Shown piece by piece: positions 6,975 to 13,644 of a stretch of 15,239 bases of DNA. This stretch comes from Campylobacterota bacterium (GTDB lineage Bacteria; Campylobacterota; Campylobacteria; Campylobacterales; SZUA-545), in NCBI GenBank assembly GCA_003561815.1, contig PWVP01000147.1, forward strand, positions 1 to 15,239. The letters are read 5' to 3'. The stretch's first letter is position 1, and every line of letters starts with the position of its first letter. Position numbers and translations under genes: made by a program. The notes under the pieces were generated by a model. The model saw nothing but the letters and a program-made list of their open reading frames with translations. It was not told where the DNA came from and did not search any database.

Positions 6975-7560
6975 CACTCACCTCCTCCTCATACTCTGGC
7001 TGCTGATCAAAAGCCGCACGCGCCGCACGACTAATGAGCGCCTCATCGCCCAATGCACGATAGGCCGCCTCATGCGACTCTCGACTGCGGATAAAGAGCC
7101 TGATCGCCTCGGTTGCCACCTGGCTGGCCTGGGCGCGCTCTACGGCGATATGGATATAGAGCTCATTGCTCGGCGCCCAGTAGAGCGCTTTTCGCTCCGC
7201 TCTTCCGATCGCCTCCGAGGCGCTCATCAGGCCGATACTCTCAAGCGAAGCGCTCTCAAGCTCAACCCCCATCGCCCCATACACGCCGATCGCCACCTGC
7301 CGGGTGTACTCTGAGAGGGTCTGCATCAGCCGCTCTTTGGCCCGGCCGTTGGCCTCAATCTGCTGAAACTGGATCCCGGCACGCATCGGCAGCGCCGCGC
7401 CACTTGCACCCAGATGGGTTGTGCTATGGGGTGCGTGAATCCACTCTGGTGCATCGGATGGAAGCGCCATGAGCCGCTCTTGAAGCTGCTGCTCCGTCTC
7501 CACCACCCGCGGCCCGCAACCCACCAGAAGCAGCGCCGCGATAAGCAGAAAAGCGCGCAC
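6949..7560 (-). CDS. LPP20-like lipoprotein
   Basis: A 203-residue predicted lipoprotein. The signal sequence ends in the lipobox LVGC (Cys15), followed by GP, so outer-membrane placement is likely. The segment APEWIHAP, the glycine-containing GASGAA and the alanine/arginine-rich ANGRAKERLMQTL helix follow the pattern of the LPP20 family (Helicobacter Lpp20, flagellar FlgP), in which a PxW(I) motif is followed by a G-G stretch and a helix of A..A residues. The later part is helical and ends acidic. The start is GTG 7560, sharing one base with the stop of the barrel gene (TAGTG), with no clear ribosome site; translation is probably coupled. Family assignment is by pattern only. Whether it acts with the adjacent beta-barrel is inference from the shared operon. 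Confidence 0.7.
   Translation of the reverse strand: MRAFLLIAALLLVGCGPRVVETEQQLQERLMALPSDAPEWIHAPHSTTHLGASGAALPMRAGIQFQQIEANGRAKERLMQTLSEYTRQVAIGVYGAMGVELESASLESIGLMSASEAIGRAERKALYWAPSNELYIHIAVERAQASQVATEAIRLFIRSRESHEAAYRALGDEALISRAARAAFDQQPEYEEEVSDVFDYLTP
6981..6990 (-). promoter_or_regulatory. Ribosome binding site coded inside the upstream gene
   Basis: On the minus strand the run GAGGAGGAGG encodes Glu-Glu-Glu near the C-terminus of the LPP20-like lipoprotein and also gives an almost perfect Shine-Dalgarno site six bases before ATG 6974. It decides the start of the zinc-ribbon gene. Confidence 0.65.
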
Positions 7561-8429
7561 TAAAAGAGGTACCGAAGCCCAAAGCCCAACCGGGTCTCGC
7601 TATCTTCGCGCTTCTCGACCCCGTAGGTGACGGTGGTATTCTCATCTTGATACCCCCTGGAGGGCTCATTGCCCCACTTGCGGTTGATCCAGTCGATACC
7701 GCCATAAAGCTCCAGCGTGTCGCTCAGGGCGTAGCTCGCGCCAGCCCCCAGACCGAAGGCAAACGCGTTCGCCTCCATCGAAAAGAGTCCATCACGAAAC
7801 CCCACCGCACTCATCACCCGCAGGTAGGGGATCACCCCCTCTATCGGCTGCATGTTCTCAAACCCCATCTGCGCCGAGACCACCACCTCGCTCACCTCCG
7901 AGTCCATGTGGTAGCCGATCTGATAGAGATTGTGGTTGTGGGTGTCTTTGATCCCCGCGATGATGCCGTAGCTGGTCTGCTCTTCGCTGCGGGTAAAGGT
8001 GTAGGTGCTGCCATCGGCCTCAAAGGTGTCGCCGGTCTTGTCAAACCGAATCTCCAGATCATCGATATCGTCCGTATCGAAGATATAGTCACGGCTCACC
8101 ATCCGCATACCCAGCTCACCGCCGACAAACCAGCGCCAGCGCTCACCCACCTTGGGCGGTGGACTCTTTTTGGCTGCTTTAGGCGCCTCCTCAGCGGGCG
8201 GGGTGGCGGGCTGCTCCTGAGCAGAAGGGCGGCGCACCATCAGACGGCCATCGGCCCCCCTGACCAGCTCAGCACCGGCGGGCAGACGAATCTGGCGCCC
8301 ATCCTGCAGGCGGATGTTTCGCTCCCGATCGGCTGGCTGCACAACCACCTCCACCGAATCGGCCAGAGTAGCGGGTGCTGCCGCCAAAACCGCTATCACA
8401 ACCACGCCCCAAATCGACTGCTTCCTCAT
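7560..8429 (-). CDS. Outer-membrane beta-barrel protein, function unknown
   Basis: A 289-residue protein from ATG 8429. Residues 1-23 are a signal peptide (MRKQS, then a hydrophobic core, ending TLA before DS). A short domain rich in charged residues follows (DRERNIRLQDGRQIRLPAGAE), then a Pro/Ala/Lys-rich linker (PATPPAEEAPKAAKKSPPP). From about residue 95 onward alternating strands begin (WRWFVGGELGMRM), continuing to LGFGLRYLF with a terminal Phe, as in porin-like or OmpA-like barrels of 8-12 strands. An in-frame upstream start at 8519 would add 30 residues ahead of a perfect signal peptide and reach into the AT-rich promoter, so it is rejected. I do not recognise the family. It heads an operon with the LPP20-like lipoprotein and the zinc-ribbon protein. 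Confidence 0.78.
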   Translation of the reverse strand: MRKQSIWGVVVIAVLAAAPATLADSVEVVVQPADRERNIRLQDGRQIRLPAGAELVRGADGRLMVRRPSAQEQPATPPAEEAPKAAKKSPPPKVGERWRWFVGGELGMRMVSRDYIFDTDDIDDLEIRFDKTGDTFEADGSTYTFTRSEEQTSYGIIAGIKDTHNHNLYQIGYHMDSEVSEVVVSAQMGFENMQPIEGVIPYLRVMSAVGFRDGLFSMEANAFAFGLGAGASYALSDTLELYGGIDWINRKWGNEPSRGYQDENTTVTYGVEKREDSETRLGFGLRYLF

Positions 8430-8505
8430 GCCTGACCTATACACCGGATTGGATTTACCCCGGATGCAGCAACTTCCATGCCAACTGGCTGTTTTATAAG
8501 TATTT

Positions 8506-8511
8506 ATTATA
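8506..8511 (-). promoter_or_regulatory. Candidate -10 box for the beta-barrel operon
   Basis: Minus-strand TATAAT, a perfect -10 match, sits in a short AT-rich island within the divergent gap 8430-8574. A second candidate TATAAA lies at 8498-8493. Neither has a convincing -35 box. The leader to ATG 8429 would be about 60-75 bases. Confidence 0.3.
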
Positions 8512-8513
8512 TA

Positions 8514-8542
8514 TTGCATAATTTCTGTTTATCTGTTATGAT
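8514..8542 (+). promoter_or_regulatory. Candidate promoter of the iron-sulfur/cytochrome b operon
   Basis: TTGCAT (8514-8519), a 17-base spacer, then TATGAT (8537-8542), a five-of-six -10 match preceded by TG one base upstream (extended -10). Transcription would start near 8549, and the ribosome site TAGGAG (8561-8566) precedes ATG 8575. Confidence 0.45.
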
Positions 8543-8574
8543 CGGAGAAACCGTCTATCTTAGGAGTTTCGAAC

Positions 8575-9561
8575 ATGGATCGAAGAGACTTTTTCAAGCG
8601 GGTCGCTGTCGCCTCCGCCGCCTCTGCGGTTTTGACCGTACCCGCCGCTCAGGCGCGCGATCGGGCCAGTCGAAAGATGGGCTCGATCATCGATCTCACC
8701 CGCTGTGACGGGTGTGTACATCTAAATACCCCCGCCTGTGTCACCGCCTGCCGGGATAAAAACGCCGGTCGCTTCCCCGAGCCTGAAGAGCGCTTTTTGC
8801 AGGACTACTGGCCCCAGGACTTTCACGAGGATTGGTCAAGCGAGCGCGATCGCACCGATCGGCTCACCCCGTACAACTGGACCTTCGTCGAGCGGGTAGA
8901 GGTTCCCGGCGGCGAGACGGTGTTTGTCCCCCGCCGCTGTATGCACTGTGATGATGCGGCGTGCCAGAAGCTCTGCCCCTTTGGGGTGATCGGCAAAAGC
9001 GAAGAGGGGGCGGTCAATATCGACACAGAGTTCTGCATGGGCGGGGCCAAGTGCCGCGCCACCTGTCCGTGGAACATCCCCCAGCGGCAAGCCGGTGTGG
9101 GGCTTTATACCAAGCTCCTGCCCAAGCTGGCGGGCGGCGGCTCGATGTATAAGTGCGACGGCTGCGCCGATCGGCTCGCTAACGACGAGAAGCCCGCCTG
9201 TGAAATCGAGTGCCCCCGCGATGCCATCACCTTCGGTCCGATCGATGAAATCAAAGCCGAGGCCAAGCGCCGCGCGGAGGCGATCGGCGGACACCTCTAC
9301 GGTCTGGACGAGGCGGGTGGAACCAGCACGATCTATATCTCTAAAGTCCCCTTTGAGGTGATTGACCGCGCCATCGCGCTGGATAAGGCCCACACACAAG
9401 ATGATCTTCCCGGACGGCCCCATATGCGCCCTGAGATCCAGAGCAGCCTACAAAACGCCGGCGGTCTCTTTGTGGCCAGCGTTTTAGCCCCCATCGCCGG
9501 TGCGGCCGCCGCAGGGATTGCGGTCTATAAATCCCGCCAGAAGGAGCGTGACGATGCCTGA
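8575..9561 (+). CDS. Tat-exported 4Fe-4S subunit, formate dehydrogenase beta type
   Basis: A 328-residue electron-transfer subunit of the FdnH/HybA/NrfC type. The N-terminus has a twin-arginine signal (DRRDFFK, residues 2-8; likely cleavage after AQA27), so the folded protein is exported. Four cysteine groups follow: Cys44/47/55/59, Cys122/125/130/134, Cys154/160/164 and Cys194/197/209/213. The third group reads CMGGAKCRATCP, where Gly157 stands at the usual second cysteine, so that centre may be [3Fe-4S] or use another ligand. The first group has a seven-residue gap where two is normal. A single C-terminal helix (about 297-318) would anchor it in the membrane beside the cytochrome b encoded next, which overlaps by eight bases. 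It should pass electrons between a periplasmic enzyme and that cytochrome; no catalytic subunit is present in the window. Confidence 0.85.
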   Translation: MDRRDFFKRVAVASAASAVLTVPAAQARDRASRKMGSIIDLTRCDGCVHLNTPACVTACRDKNAGRFPEPEERFLQDYWPQDFHEDWSSERDRTDRLTPYNWTFVERVEVPGGETVFVPRRCMHCDDAACQKLCPFGVIGKSEEGAVNIDTEFCMGGAKCRATCPWNIPQRQAGVGLYTKLLPKLAGGGSMYKCDGCADRLANDEKPACEIECPRDAITFGPIDEIKAEAKRRAEAIGGHLYGLDEAGGTSTIYISKVPFEVIDRAIALDKAHTQDDLPGRPHMRPEIQSSLQNAGGLFVASVLAPIAGAAAAGIAVYKSRQKERDDA

Positions 9562-10345
9562 AAAGAGCGCTGCGACACACACCCCTAAGGTGGTCACCAT
9601 CACCCGTCAGAGCCGATCGAATCGCATCGTCCATGCGCTGGTGGCCTCAAGCACCTTCGGACTGATTGTGACCGGTCTGGGGCAGATGCCCTTCTACAGC
9701 CGCTACAAGATCGCCGATATTCCGGGCCTGACCTGGCTGGGCAGCTACGAGATTACGCTGTGGCTGCACTACCTCTTCGCGTTTGTGCTGATGGGGGCGG
9801 TGACTTACCATATCCTCTATCACGCTCTGCGCCGGGAGTTTGCCATCCTCCCTAAACGCGGCGATTTTAAACACTCGCTGCAGGTGATCGGGGCGATGGT
9901 GCGTGGCCAGAAAGAGCCGCCAAGCGAGAAGTACCTGCCCGAGCAGCGGCTGGCCTACGCCTTTATCGCCTTTGCCATCGGCCTGACGATCGTGACGGGG
10001 CTGATCAAGGTGTACACCAATGTGCCGGGGTGGAATGTCTCAGACGGGATGCACTTCTGGTCGGCACAGCTGCACAATCTCGGCTTTTTCCTGGTCTTTA
10101 TGGGGATAATCGCCCATCTGGCGGCGTTTCTCTTTAAGCCCAACCGCAAACTACTCGGCGGCATGCGGCACGGACAGGTGGAGGCGCACTACACCCTTGA
10201 ACGCCACGCCCACTGGAAAGAGGGGGTCCAAAAGGCGCGTTCGGCGCTGGCTGGGCAGACGCCCCCAGAGAGTGCCGCCCCAAAGCCGCCTGAGGAGGAG
10301 ACGCCTAAGGGCGATCGCCCTTGCGAGGAGAGTGCGGCTCGCTAA
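9554..10345 (+). CDS. Membrane cytochrome b, formate dehydrogenase gamma type
   Basis: A 263-residue integral membrane protein of the FdnI / Ni-hydrogenase cytochrome b superfamily, which holds two haems b and links the periplasmic iron-sulfur subunit to the quinone pool. Four hydrophobic helices are visible. Candidate haem ligands are His27 (RIVHALVAS), His72 (LWLHYLF), His174 and His188; the last two are 14 residues apart, as in FdnI. The tail after about residue 220 is Pro/Glu-rich and probably cytoplasmic. The start is ATG 9554, eight bases inside the previous gene and preceded by GAAGGAG (9540-9546). The longer reading from 9500 adds 18 residues with no ribosome site and is rejected. The 3' end overlaps the convergent MFS gene by 41 bases. 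Formate, thiosulfate, hydrogen or another donor cannot be distinguished here. Confidence 0.83.
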   Translation: MPEKSAATHTPKVVTITRQSRSNRIVHALVASSTFGLIVTGLGQMPFYSRYKIADIPGLTWLGSYEITLWLHYLFAFVLMGAVTYHILYHALRREFAILPKRGDFKHSLQVIGAMVRGQKEPPSEKYLPEQRLAYAFIAFAIGLTIVTGLIKVYTNVPGWNVSDGMHFWSAQLHNLGFFLVFMGIIAHLAAFLFKPNRKLLGGMRHGQVEAHYTLERHAHWKEGVQKARSALAGQTPPESAAPKPPEEETPKGDRPCEESAAR

Positions 10346-11651
10346 GGGCAGCCGCGCGGCCTCTGGCCTCATCGATACGCATCAGGGGGATGAGCGCGGC
10401 ACAGAAAAGCAGCGCACAAAACAGCAGCGCCCCCTGAAGCCCGAAGATCCACTGCAAAAACCCCACCCCAAACAGTCCAAAAATCGCCGCCAGCTTCGTA
10501 AAGAGCCCCCAGAATCCAAACATCTGCGCGGCTCTCTCCACCGGCGAAAAGACCCCCACAAGTGCGCGGCCGACCGACTGGCTCGATCCTAGCGAAAGTC
10601 CGGCCAGCACCCCGGCGACCAAAAAGAGCTCTTGAGGCCCATAGTGCCACCCAAAGAGCGCGTTGACCCCCTGCGTGATCGGCACCACAAAGACAATCGC
10701 GCCGATCGCCACCATCCAGAGCAGCAGCGTGATGGCGTAGGTGCGTTTGCCGCCGAGGCGATCTTGCAGACGGCCAAAGAGCAGTGCGCCCACCAGCGCT
10801 GAAACCTGCACCGCGATAAACATCGCCGTACGGGTCGCCTCATCCCAGCCGATCACCTGAGCACCGTAGATAAACGAAAAGGCGATCACCACATAAACCC
10901 CCGCCATCGCAAAGAGCAAAGAACCAAAAAGCCACGCCAGATCGCGATACTGCCCTACTGTCTGGAGGCTGGTACGCAGCCGAAGCCACGCTGCTTTCAA
11001 GGGCTCTTCGCCAGCGCCCTGGCGCGCTCTGGCTGGCTCGGGCACCCATAAAAAGGTGGGAATCGCCGCCAGCAGGAAAAAGAGCGCCGCAAAGGGGCCC
11101 ACCCAGCGGATGCGATCGTAGTTTTCAGCGCTCACCTCCCCCAAAAAGAGCAGCGCAAAACCGGCGGCGACCAGCCCGCCCGCATAACCCAGCGCCCAGC
11201 CAAAGCCGGAGATGCGACCCAGCTCACCGGGCGCGCCCAAAGAGGGCAAAAAGGCGGCGATAAACGACTCGCCCAGCGCATAGGCGGTATTGGCGATCAC
11301 GATCAGCACAAACCCCAGCCATATCATCCCCGGCTCGATCGCCACCAACGCGAAGCTCGCTGCGACGGTTGCCAGATAGCTGATAAACAAAAACCGCTTG
11401 CGTGCAGCGGCACAGTCGGCCAGTGCGCCTAAAAGCGGGGCAAAAAGCACCACCATCAGATAGCTTAGCGCCAAAGCGAGCGACCAGAGCAGATTGCCCA
11501 GCCGAAAATCCGGCCCGTCGGCTACGATCACGCGGGTGTAGAGATCGCCGAAAATCACCGTGATAATCAGCAGGGTAAAGGCCTGATTGGCGAAGTCAAA
11601 CATCCCCCAACCAAAAATCGTGCGCGAGGAGGCTTTGCTGCTTTTAAACAC
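10305..11651 (-). CDS. MFS transporter, UMF1 family (Atg22-like)
   Basis: A 448-residue protein with about 12 hydrophobic helices. The N-terminal motif FGWGMFDFANQAF and the later GALADCAAARKRF loop are typical of the UMF1 / Atg22-like branch of the major facilitator superfamily, whose bacterial substrates are unknown. Family members start about ten residues before FGW, which selects GTG 11651 (minus strand) as the start. That start overlaps the stop codon of the mtfA-like gene by eight bases and has GGAG just upstream within that gene. The longer reading to 11822 runs through the mtfA frame and has no family-like sequence. The basic C-terminus (PRKGDRP) is encoded within the 41-base overlap with the cytochrome b gene. 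Probably translated together with the peptidase. Confidence 0.82.
   Translation of the reverse strand: MFKSSKASSRTIFGWGMFDFANQAFTLLIITVIFGDLYTRVIVADGPDFRLGNLLWSLALALSYLMVVLFAPLLGALADCAAARKRFLFISYLATVAASFALVAIEPGMIWLGFVLIVIANTAYALGESFIAAFLPSLGAPGELGRISGFGWALGYAGGLVAAGFALLFLGEVSAENYDRIRWVGPFAALFFLLAAIPTFLWVPEPARARQGAGEEPLKAAWLRLRTSLQTVGQYRDLAWLFGSLLFAMAGVYVVIAFSFIYGAQVIGWDEATRTAMFIAVQVSALVGALLFGRLQDRLGGKRTYAITLLLWMVAIGAIVFVVPITQGVNALFGWHYGPQELFLVAGVLAGLSLGSSQSVGRALVGVFSPVERAAQMFGFWGLFTKLAAIFGLFGVGFLQWIFGLQGALLFCALLFCAALIPLMRIDEARGRAAALSEPHSPRKGDRP
10307..10322. terminator. Perfect 16-base palindrome at convergent gene ends
   Basis: AAGGGCGATCGCCCTT, with the octamer GCGATCGC as its core, lies between the stop codons of the cytochrome b and MFS genes and includes one base of the MFS stop codon. 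As RNA it would form a six-pair stem with a GAUC loop from either strand. No U-run follows, so a terminator role is tentative. Confidence 0.4.
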
Positions 11652-12471
11652 CGCCGCTCCAATCGGCCGGATCGAGCCGGTAGTAGCTTTTGAGCTGATC
11701 ATAAAGCGCGCTATCCCATGTGCGCAGATGCACCGGCCGCTCAAAAAACGCTTCACTCGCCACGGCGAAAAACTCCCCCGCATCGGTGAGCGCATAGAGA
11801 TCCAGACCCGGATGGTGGTCATGATGCTTCGCCTCCTGCGTCAATCGGTGCCACGCGCGGCGCATCACCTCGCCCCAGCGATCGTAATCCCCGCTACCCA
11901 GATCCGGCGTACCGCTGATCTCGCCGGTGGACCAGTCGAGCTGATGGGCAAACTCATGGATCACCACATTAAGCCCGTCGCTTTCGCGTTTGGCCCCAAA
12001 AGCCACATCGCTCCAGGCGAGCACCACCGTACCCAAATCACTCGCCTCACCACTAAGCACCGCACTCTCTTCAAGGGTGTGGATGCCCCCCTCTTCATGC
12101 TCGAGATCGACTAAAAACGGCTCGGGATAGACCAGTATGCGATCGACGCTTTCGTACGCCTCCAGCCCCAGGCCCAACACCACCAAAGCCGCCTGCGCTG
12201 CGATCGTTAGCCGCGCTGCATCGGTGATCGTAAAGCCCGCGCACCCGACAAAGTGCTTCTCATGCGCGATCGCCACCGCCAGATGACTGAGGCGCTCTTG
12301 CCGATCGGCGGGCATCTGCGAAAAGTGCGGAACCGATCGGGCGATCGTCTCTAAAGCCGCCGCGTCGATCGGCGCATCTAAAAGCGCGGCGCGGCGCTTG
12401 TGCGCATACCAACGCACATAAGCCCCGATCGCAACTGCTACCGCCAAAGCCAATCCGATCAACCACTCCAA
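11644..12471 (-). CDS. mtfA: MtfA-type zinc metallopeptidase
   Basis: A 275-residue member of the MtfA (formerly YeeI) peptidase family, an anthrax lethal factor-like zinc gluzincin. It has the zinc motif HEFAH (172-176) in VVIHEFAHQLD, and a likely third ligand Glu240 in FFAVASEAFFE. The upstream half is helical and ends in the family's LVYPEPF segment. Residues 1-18 form a hydrophobic helix, so the protein is probably membrane-anchored, as many family members outside the enterics are. The start is TTG 12471: it has AAGGTGG just upstream, and an in-frame TGA lies four codons further up. In E. coli MtfA binds Mlc and affects glucose PTS control; nothing here suggests a PTS, so the role is probably different. 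Its stop overlaps the start of the MFS gene. Confidence 0.86.
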   Translation of the reverse strand: MEWLIGLALAVAVAIGAYVRWYAHKRRAALLDAPIDAAALETIARSVPHFSQMPADRQERLSHLAVAIAHEKHFVGCAGFTITDAARLTIAAQAALVVLGLGLEAYESVDRILVYPEPFLVDLEHEEGGIHTLEESAVLSGEASDLGTVVLAWSDVAFGAKRESDGLNVVIHEFAHQLDWSTGEISGTPDLGSGDYDRWGEVMRRAWHRLTQEAKHHDHHPGLDLYALTDAGEFFAVASEAFFERPVHLRTWDSALYDQLKSYYRLDPADWSGGV

Positions 12472-12497
12472 AGGGCCACCTTTTCAAAAGTAGAGCC

Positions 12498-12519
12498 ATT
12501 ATACCCGCCGCGCTATAAT
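12498..12519. promoter_or_regulatory. Back-to-back -10 boxes of a divergent promoter
   Basis: Two perfect TATAAT boxes face away from each other, one on the minus strand (12503-12498, towards mtfA) and one on the plus strand (12514-12519, towards the methyltransferase), ten bases apart. Leaders would be about 12-20 bases. No good -35 boxes were found for either. The two promoters would compete for polymerase. Confidence 0.5.
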
Positions 12520-12537
12520 CAAGAAAAAGGAGGGGTG

Positions 12538-13140
12538 ATGGACACATTTTGGGATGAGAAGTTTGGCGCTCAGGAGTGGCTTTATGGTACCGAGCCTAAC
12601 GCCTTTATCCGGGCAAACGCCGATCGGCTCACGCCGCAGGGCCGTGTGCTCTGTCTGGCTGAGGGCGAGGGGCGAAATGCCGCCTTTTTAGCCGCACTCG
12701 GCCACAGCGTGCTGGCGGTGGATTTCTCCGCACGGGCGCTGGAAAAGGCGCGCGCGCTTGCCGCCGATCGGGGCGTGGCGATCGAGACCGAGCAGGCGGA
12801 TCTCACTGGCTGGACATGTGCCGAAACCTTCGATGCCATCACCGCCACCTATCTGCATCTGCCGGCCGATCAGGCACGCGAAGTGTTTGAAAAGCTGCTG
12901 CTGCAACTCAAGCCCGGCGGGGTGTTTATGGGGGAGTTTTTTGCTAAGGCGCAACTAAACTACTCTAGCGGTGGGCCACAAGATCCGGCCTTGCTCTATG
13001 AGGCGGCGCTTTTTGAGGCGCTAAGTGAGCATCCTGAGCTGCATCTGTCCTATCTCGAAGAGGCGATCGTCCACCTGGATGAAGGCCCCGGCCACCGGGG
13101 TGAGGGGGCAGTGGTGCGGGTGGTTATTCAGCGGCGCTAA
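12538..13140 (+). CDS. Class I SAM-dependent methyltransferase (TehB-like)
   Basis: A 200-residue Rossmann-fold methyltransferase. The N-terminus FWDEKFGAQEWLYGTEPN and the SAM-binding motif VLCLAEGEGRNAAFLA, followed by the acidic strand end AVDFS, match a family often labelled TehB-like or thiopurine-like. Motif IV lies in TFDAITATYLHLP, and LKPGGVFMGEFF is the usual post-core strand. The segment YSSGGPQDPALLYE is also typical of this group. The start is ATG 12538, with a strong AAAGGAGG (12527-12533). The substrate cannot be inferred; TehB-type tellurite methylation is only one option. The 3' end overlaps the convergent SRPBCC gene by 17 bases. Confidence 0.83.
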   Translation: MDTFWDEKFGAQEWLYGTEPNAFIRANADRLTPQGRVLCLAEGEGRNAAFLAALGHSVLAVDFSARALEKARALAADRGVAIETEQADLTGWTCAETFDAITATYLHLPADQAREVFEKLLLQLKPGGVFMGEFFAKAQLNYSSGGPQDPALLYEAALFEALSEHPELHLSYLEEAIVHLDEGPGHRGEGAVVRVVIQRR

Positions 13141-13585
13141 AGAGCGCATCGAGCGCCTGAAAGCGGTAGTCAAAGATCGCCTTAAGCTGGCGCTTGATGA
13201 TGGCTGCGTGAACCAGATCGCCGATGGGGCCGAAGGGAAGCTGGTAGGTCACCGTATCGTGCATCACACTCCCCTTTTCGTGGGGCTTAATCGCGTGGTA
13301 GTGGTACCAGAGCCGATACGGTCCGGCGCGCTGCTCATCGACGAAGCTCTCCCCCTCGCGGATATGTTTGATCTCCGTTAGCCAATCTTGCGCCCCAAAA
13401 ATCGGCAGGCGAACACGGTAGCGCACCAAAAGACCGTCAAACATCCGCTCAGGCACCGATGAGCGGATCTCAAAGCGCAACCACGGCGGTGTGATCACAT
13501 TGAGGTTTTCCGGCCGGGAGAGAAAGTGCCAAAGCGCCTGTGGCTCAACCGGCAAAATCTGCTCTCTTCTGAGCGTATAAACCAT
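13124..13585 (-). CDS. SRPBCC-fold ligand-binding-like protein
   Basis: A 153-residue protein of the SRPBCC (START/Bet v1-like) superfamily, COG4276-like. The pattern is an opening strand (YTLRREQILP), the ALWHFLSRPENLNVITPPWL helix pair, barrel strands, a DWLTEI strand, RLWYHYHAI, VMHDTVTYQLPFG and the long C-terminal helix (IKRQLKAIFDYR). Such proteins have a deep hydrophobic pocket; the ligand is unknown. The start is ATG 13585, with AGGAG spaced correctly upstream; an earlier in-frame Met at 13600 lacks a site. It is a single-gene unit, oriented towards the methyltransferase gene and overlapping its end. Confidence 0.75.
   Translation of the reverse strand: MVYTLRREQILPVEPQALWHFLSRPENLNVITPPWLRFEIRSSVPERMFDGLLVRYRVRLPIFGAQDWLTEIKHIREGESFVDEQRAGPYRLWYHYHAIKPHEKGSVMHDTVTYQLPFGPIGDLVHAAIIKRQLKAIFDYRFQALDALFSAAE
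13134..13147. terminator. Short hairpin across the methyltransferase stop codon
   Basis: GCGCT-AAAG-AGCGC forms a five-pair stem with a four-base loop; the TAA (13138-13140) spans the stem-loop junction. It lies inside the coding end of the opposing SRPBCC gene. There is no U-run. It is reported because similar hairpins mark the other two convergent junctions. Confidence 0.3.
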
Positions 13586-13644
13586 AAGAACTCCTAACAC
13601 ATCTAATGGCCGATCATGGCATTTATCGCCTAAAATCCATCCCC

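Noticed and set aside
7647..8435. Long 262-codon plus-strand frame opposite the beta-barrel gene
   Set aside because: It is the antisense shadow of a gene with a signal peptide, barrel strands and terminal Phe; its own translation is His/Arg-rich with no recognisable domain.
8430..8519. 30-residue N-terminal extension of the beta-barrel protein
   Set aside because: The extension precedes a complete signal peptide at Met31 and overlaps the AT-rich divergent promoter.
9500..9553. 18-residue N-terminal extension of cytochrome b
   Set aside because: There is no ribosome site before 9500, whereas GAAGGAG correctly precedes ATG 9554.
11652..11822. 57-residue N-terminal extension of the MFS protein
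   Set aside because: It lies inside the mtfA reading frame; UMF1 proteins begin about ten residues before the FGW motif, which fits GTG 11651.
12538..13140. Orphan DNA methyltransferase matching the GCGATCGC repeats
   Set aside because: The motifs are those of small-molecule TehB-like enzymes; no DNA methyltransferase catalytic motif (DPPY or PCQ type) is present.
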